Shown here piece after piece: positions 15,445 through 17,373 of a stretch of 17,373 bases of DNA. The stretch comes from SHLQ01 sp964441145 (lineage in GTDB: Bacteria > Actinomycetota > Acidimicrobiia > Acidimicrobiales > SHLQ01): NCBI GenBank assembly GCA_964441145.1, contig CAYTUB010000056.1, forward strand, positions 1 through 17,373, given 5' to 3'. The notes beneath the pieces were generated by a model that saw only the letters and a list, made by a program, of their open reading frames with translations, was not told the origin of the DNA and did no database searches. Position 1 is the stretch's first letter. Each line of letters starts with the position of its first letter. A program made the position numbers and the translations under genes.

Positions 15445-15999
15445 CTACTCGGCGTCAATGAGCCCCACGTCGCCGTCGTCACGCAAGTAGCACACTGCGG
15501 AGCGATTCGTTTCCGCGTTGGTGAACAAGAAGAAGTCGTGGCCGAGCAGTTCCATCTGCAGAACGGCGTCTTCGGGAGCCATTGGCTCGATGGCGAACTG
15601 CTTCTTCTTCACGATGCGAGAAACGTTGTCGTCAATCTCGGGGGCGGGGGCGCCCGACGGCAGAGGATCGAGTCGAATCGAGTCGACTCCGCTGTGCTCG
15701 TGGCGATGCAGCTTGCTCTTCAGCTTGTGAAACTGATGCTCGAGCTTCTCGGTAGCAAGGTCGATCGCCGTATAGGGGTCGGGGGCTGTCACCTTTGTCC
15801 GCACATGATGCCCATGGCCTTCAACAGTAATCTCGCAACACTCCTTGTCGGAGATGCGCGGATTTCGTTCCTCGCTAAAGTGCACGTCAGCTCGTTCGAG
15901 GCCTGGGACATATTTGTCCAGCCGCTCGAGTTTGGACCTCGTTAGATCTTGCAAACGATCGGTAACGTTGGTCCGCCGGGAGCTGATGTGGACCTGCAT
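15445..15999 (-). CDS. hpf: Ribosome hibernation promoting factor, long form
   Basis: This 184-residue HPF/RaiA-family protein binds the 30S subunit at the tRNA/mRNA sites and drives formation of inactive 100S ribosome dimers in slow growth. The N-terminal S30AE domain covers about 1-100 (MQVHISSRRTNVTDRLQDLT..., with YTAIDLATEKLEHQFHKLK). A linker (about 105-125) leads to the C-terminal dimerisation domain (VKKKQFAIEPMAPEDAVLQM...HDFFLFTNAET). The ATG has GGAGG 7 nt upstream, which is a strong site. It follows comF by 85 nt, the usual actinobacterial order comF-hpf-secA. Here secA is displaced about 7.8 kb away by the polysaccharide genes. The family is commonly induced in stationary phase or hypoxia; no regulatory site for that is recognisable here. 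Confidence 0.94.
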   Translation of the reverse strand: MQVHISSRRTNVTDRLQDLTRSKLERLDKYVPGLERADVHFSEERNPRISDKECCEITVEGHGHHVRTKVTAPDPYTAIDLATEKLEHQFHKLKSKLHRHEHSGVDSIRLDPLPSGAPAPEIDDNVSRIVKKKQFAIEPMAPEDAVLQMELLGHDFFLFTNAETNRSAVCYLRDDGDVGLIDAE

Positions 16000-16084
16000 A
16001 TGGGTACCTCCAGGGTGTCTTTAGGTTGTGACCTTCGACACTAGCGGGGTTTTCCTTGAGGAGAGAATCTCAAACTGCTCGAAT

Positions 16085-16714
16085 TTACGAAGCGGCAACC
16101 ATTCTGTCTTTTGAGATAGGAGTCGCAGCCAACGCGACAAACGAAATGGAACGCGCGCCTGCGAGACCGAGAGCCAAGGCACATGCGACAGCGGTTGCTC
16201 CCGTAGTGACGACGTCGTCGACCAAGATGACACGTTCGGGCACGCTGTCATAGGCCCGGTATTGCACGTGTTGGCGGGCAACCCTTCCCTGTCCGGTTTG
16301 GGCGGAAGCGGTGACCCGCTCAAGCGGCGTTAAGACCACGGACTCGACTCGACTGGCGATTCGCTTCGCCAACGTGGCAGTGAGGTCGTAGCCGCGGTCC
16401 CGTACGCGTGCGGGGTCGGAGGGCACGGGGATTACCGCGTCGACTTCGGTCGGCAAGCTCGGGACAAGGGCCTGCACCATTGGCGTGATTGCCTGGCGAC
16501 GATTCCCGTATTTCACGGCCTTTACGAGCTGAGCACCCACACCCTCGTAGCTGCAAAGCACCGTGGAAGACTCGATTGCCAGCAACGGCGGTATTACCGG
16601 TGGTTCGAGTTGATTCGTGCAGGATCCGCACACGCCGCGCGCTGGTACGCCGCAGACGACACATTCACTTCCGAGGATCCACACGCCAGCGACCTTACGG
16701 ACCAGATGTGACAC
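16085..16714 (-). CDS. comF: ComF family phosphoribosyltransferase-like protein
   Basis: ComF-type proteins have a small N-terminal zinc-binding knuckle joined to a type I phosphoribosyltransferase domain. Some are needed for natural DNA uptake, but their role in actinobacteria is not established. Here the cysteines form CVVCGVPARGVCGSC near residues 19-33, and the PRPP-binding loop is VILVDDVVTTGATA near 165-178. YEGVGAQLVKAVKYGNRR and PVPSDPARVRDRGYD also match the family. The frame is open to 17041, but that part overlaps the lipoprotein gene and looks unlike ComF. I chose GTG 16714 (209 residues, normal length). GTG 16684 has a better AAGG 8 nt upstream and would leave only a few residues before the first Cys. 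Confidence 0.85.
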   Translation of the reverse strand: MSHLVRKVAGVWILGSECVVCGVPARGVCGSCTNQLEPPVIPPLLAIESSTVLCSYEGVGAQLVKAVKYGNRRQAITPMVQALVPSLPTEVDAVIPVPSDPARVRDRGYDLTATLAKRIASRVESVVLTPLERVTASAQTGQGRVARQHVQYRAYDSVPERVILVDDVVTTGATAVACALALGLAGARSISFVALAATPISKDRMVAAS

Positions 16715-16829
16715 TTTCCGGGTCGCAACATCATTGACACACAGTCGCGACGACACCGCGCGACAAACCCCGACCAACGTCACAGACCTCACTGACGGCG
16801 TTCGGCGTCGGTCTCGCCGACCCGAAGCA

Positions 16830-17213
16830 TCAGTCCGGATCGATGTAGTCCCCAACGAGGTCACCCGACTCAGCGAACACCACACAATTTTGGAAGCTCC
16901 GAATGGCAACGGCGTCATCTGGCACAGCGACCGACTCGATATAGAGATCGAACACGTCGTCACAGCCTTCCCCGTCACCGGTGTTCCCAATGACCGTTCC
17001 GTTGTGCACTCCATCGCTACACGACACGACGGCGAGTTCATCCCATCGAACGAAGGAAACAGAAAATATGTCCTCCGGGGGTGCAGCGCTCAGCCCTTCA
17101 GCCAAGAGACACCGACCCGGGGGCTGCGATCCCAAGTCCACAGATCCGGCGCACGCGGTCACTAAAAGCGCAACCACGAGAGCTAGTACTCCGAGCCGTG
17201 TGTTCTTTCCCAT
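16830..17213 (-). CDS. Small secreted lipoprotein, unknown function
   Basis: This 127-residue protein has a lipoprotein signal peptide: MGKNTR, a hydrophobic core (LGVLALVVALL) and lipobox LVTAC with the lipidated Cys at residue 21. The mature part is acidic with four cysteines beyond the lipobox (RCLL, VSCSD, EGCDD, QNCVV) that could form two disulfides, and ends DLVGDYIDPD. I do not recognise a family. Similar short actinobacterial lipoproteins often resemble DUF4190/septum-formation-like domains, but I cannot confirm that. The ATG at 17213 is preferred over 17237 because AAAGGA lies 7 nt upstream. It occupies the position where lpqB (with mtrAB) sits upstream of comF in mycobacteria, but it is far too short to be LpqB. 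Confidence 0.7.
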   Translation of the reverse strand: MGKNTRLGVLALVVALLVTACAGSVDLGSQPPGRCLLAEGLSAAPPEDIFSVSFVRWDELAVVSCSDGVHNGTVIGNTGDGEGCDDVFDLYIESVAVPDDAVAIRSFQNCVVFAESGDLVGDYIDPD

Positions 17214-17373
17214 TTTCTGTTCCTTTCCCATGAACATCGTCTGGTCTCTATGACGTTGCCACCGAAGGTTCTGTTGGACAAAACACCACCGACTCGCACT
17301 ACACCCAGGCGCGCACTCAAAATCCGCAGAGCGCCCAGAGCGAAGCGAAGGCGCGATTGCGGCGAATAAGTCT

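Noticed and set aside
16056..16073. TTGAG-N8-CTCAA inverted repeat between comF and hpf
   Set aside because: The arms are only 5 bp with a long loop and no T-tract. It is too weak to call a terminator or operator.
16715..17041. N-terminal part of the long comF frame, to 17041
   Set aside because: It overlaps the lipoprotein gene, reads as Ser/Arg/Thr-rich sequence unlike ComF, and would make the protein about 110 residues too long.
17238..17373. Possible promoter or gene end at the right edge
   Set aside because: TTGTCC-like -35 sequences are present but no properly spaced -10 is seen, and no coding frame with family features reaches the edge.

Overview
This window looks like chromosomal DNA of a mycothiol-producing actinobacterium. 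The evidence is an S-(hydroxymethyl)mycothiol dehydrogenase, a comF-hpf-...-secA order typical of Actinomycetota, an in-frame prfB with no programmed frameshift, and an actinobacterial-type LAxTG sorting signal. Moderate to high GC and the sulfated-glycan gene content would suit an environmental or marine lineage such as Acidimicrobiia, but that placement is inference. Every gene I can support lies on the minus strand, so transcription runs from right to left.

From the right edge (upstream) to the left: a small lipoprotein (16830-17213), comF phosphoribosyltransferase (16085-16714) and long-form hibernation factor hpf (15445-15999). Next comes a 7.5-kb surface-polysaccharide block (7798-15327): ugd, GT2 glycosyltransferase, GT4 glycosyltransferase, Wzy/O-antigen-ligase-like polymerase, sulfotransferase, Wzx-like flippase and a broken acyltransferase-3 gene. 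Its first six genes overlap end to end and read as one operon. Then follow the housekeeping genes secA (4920-7664), prfB (3795-4910), ftsE (3121-3798) and ftsX (2222-3124). secA and prfB are 9 nt apart, and prfB-ftsE-ftsX are joined by two 4-nt ATGA overlaps. The left end holds mscR (formaldehyde detoxification), a 70-residue membrane peptide with an LAxTG sortase motif, a C-terminally truncated tautomerase, and 384 bases with no convincing gene.

The polysaccharide genes form a coherent pathway. Ugd would supply UDP-glucuronate, the two glycosyltransferases build part of a repeat unit, the sulfotransferase (and formerly the acyltransferase) decorates it, the flippase exports it and the Wzy-like protein polymerises or ligates it. 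No initiating phosphoglycosyltransferase and no chain-length regulator is present, so the pathway must be completed elsewhere. The most notable feature is the placement of this accessory block between hpf and secA, which are neighbours in many Actinomycetota.

I found no RNA genes, CRISPR arrays, insertion sequences or integrases. I do not see a clearly novel defence or enzymatic system. The best leads are the interrupted hpf-secA synteny, the very short sortase substrate, the LexA-box-like palindrome in front of mscR, and two decaying genes with readable lesions.
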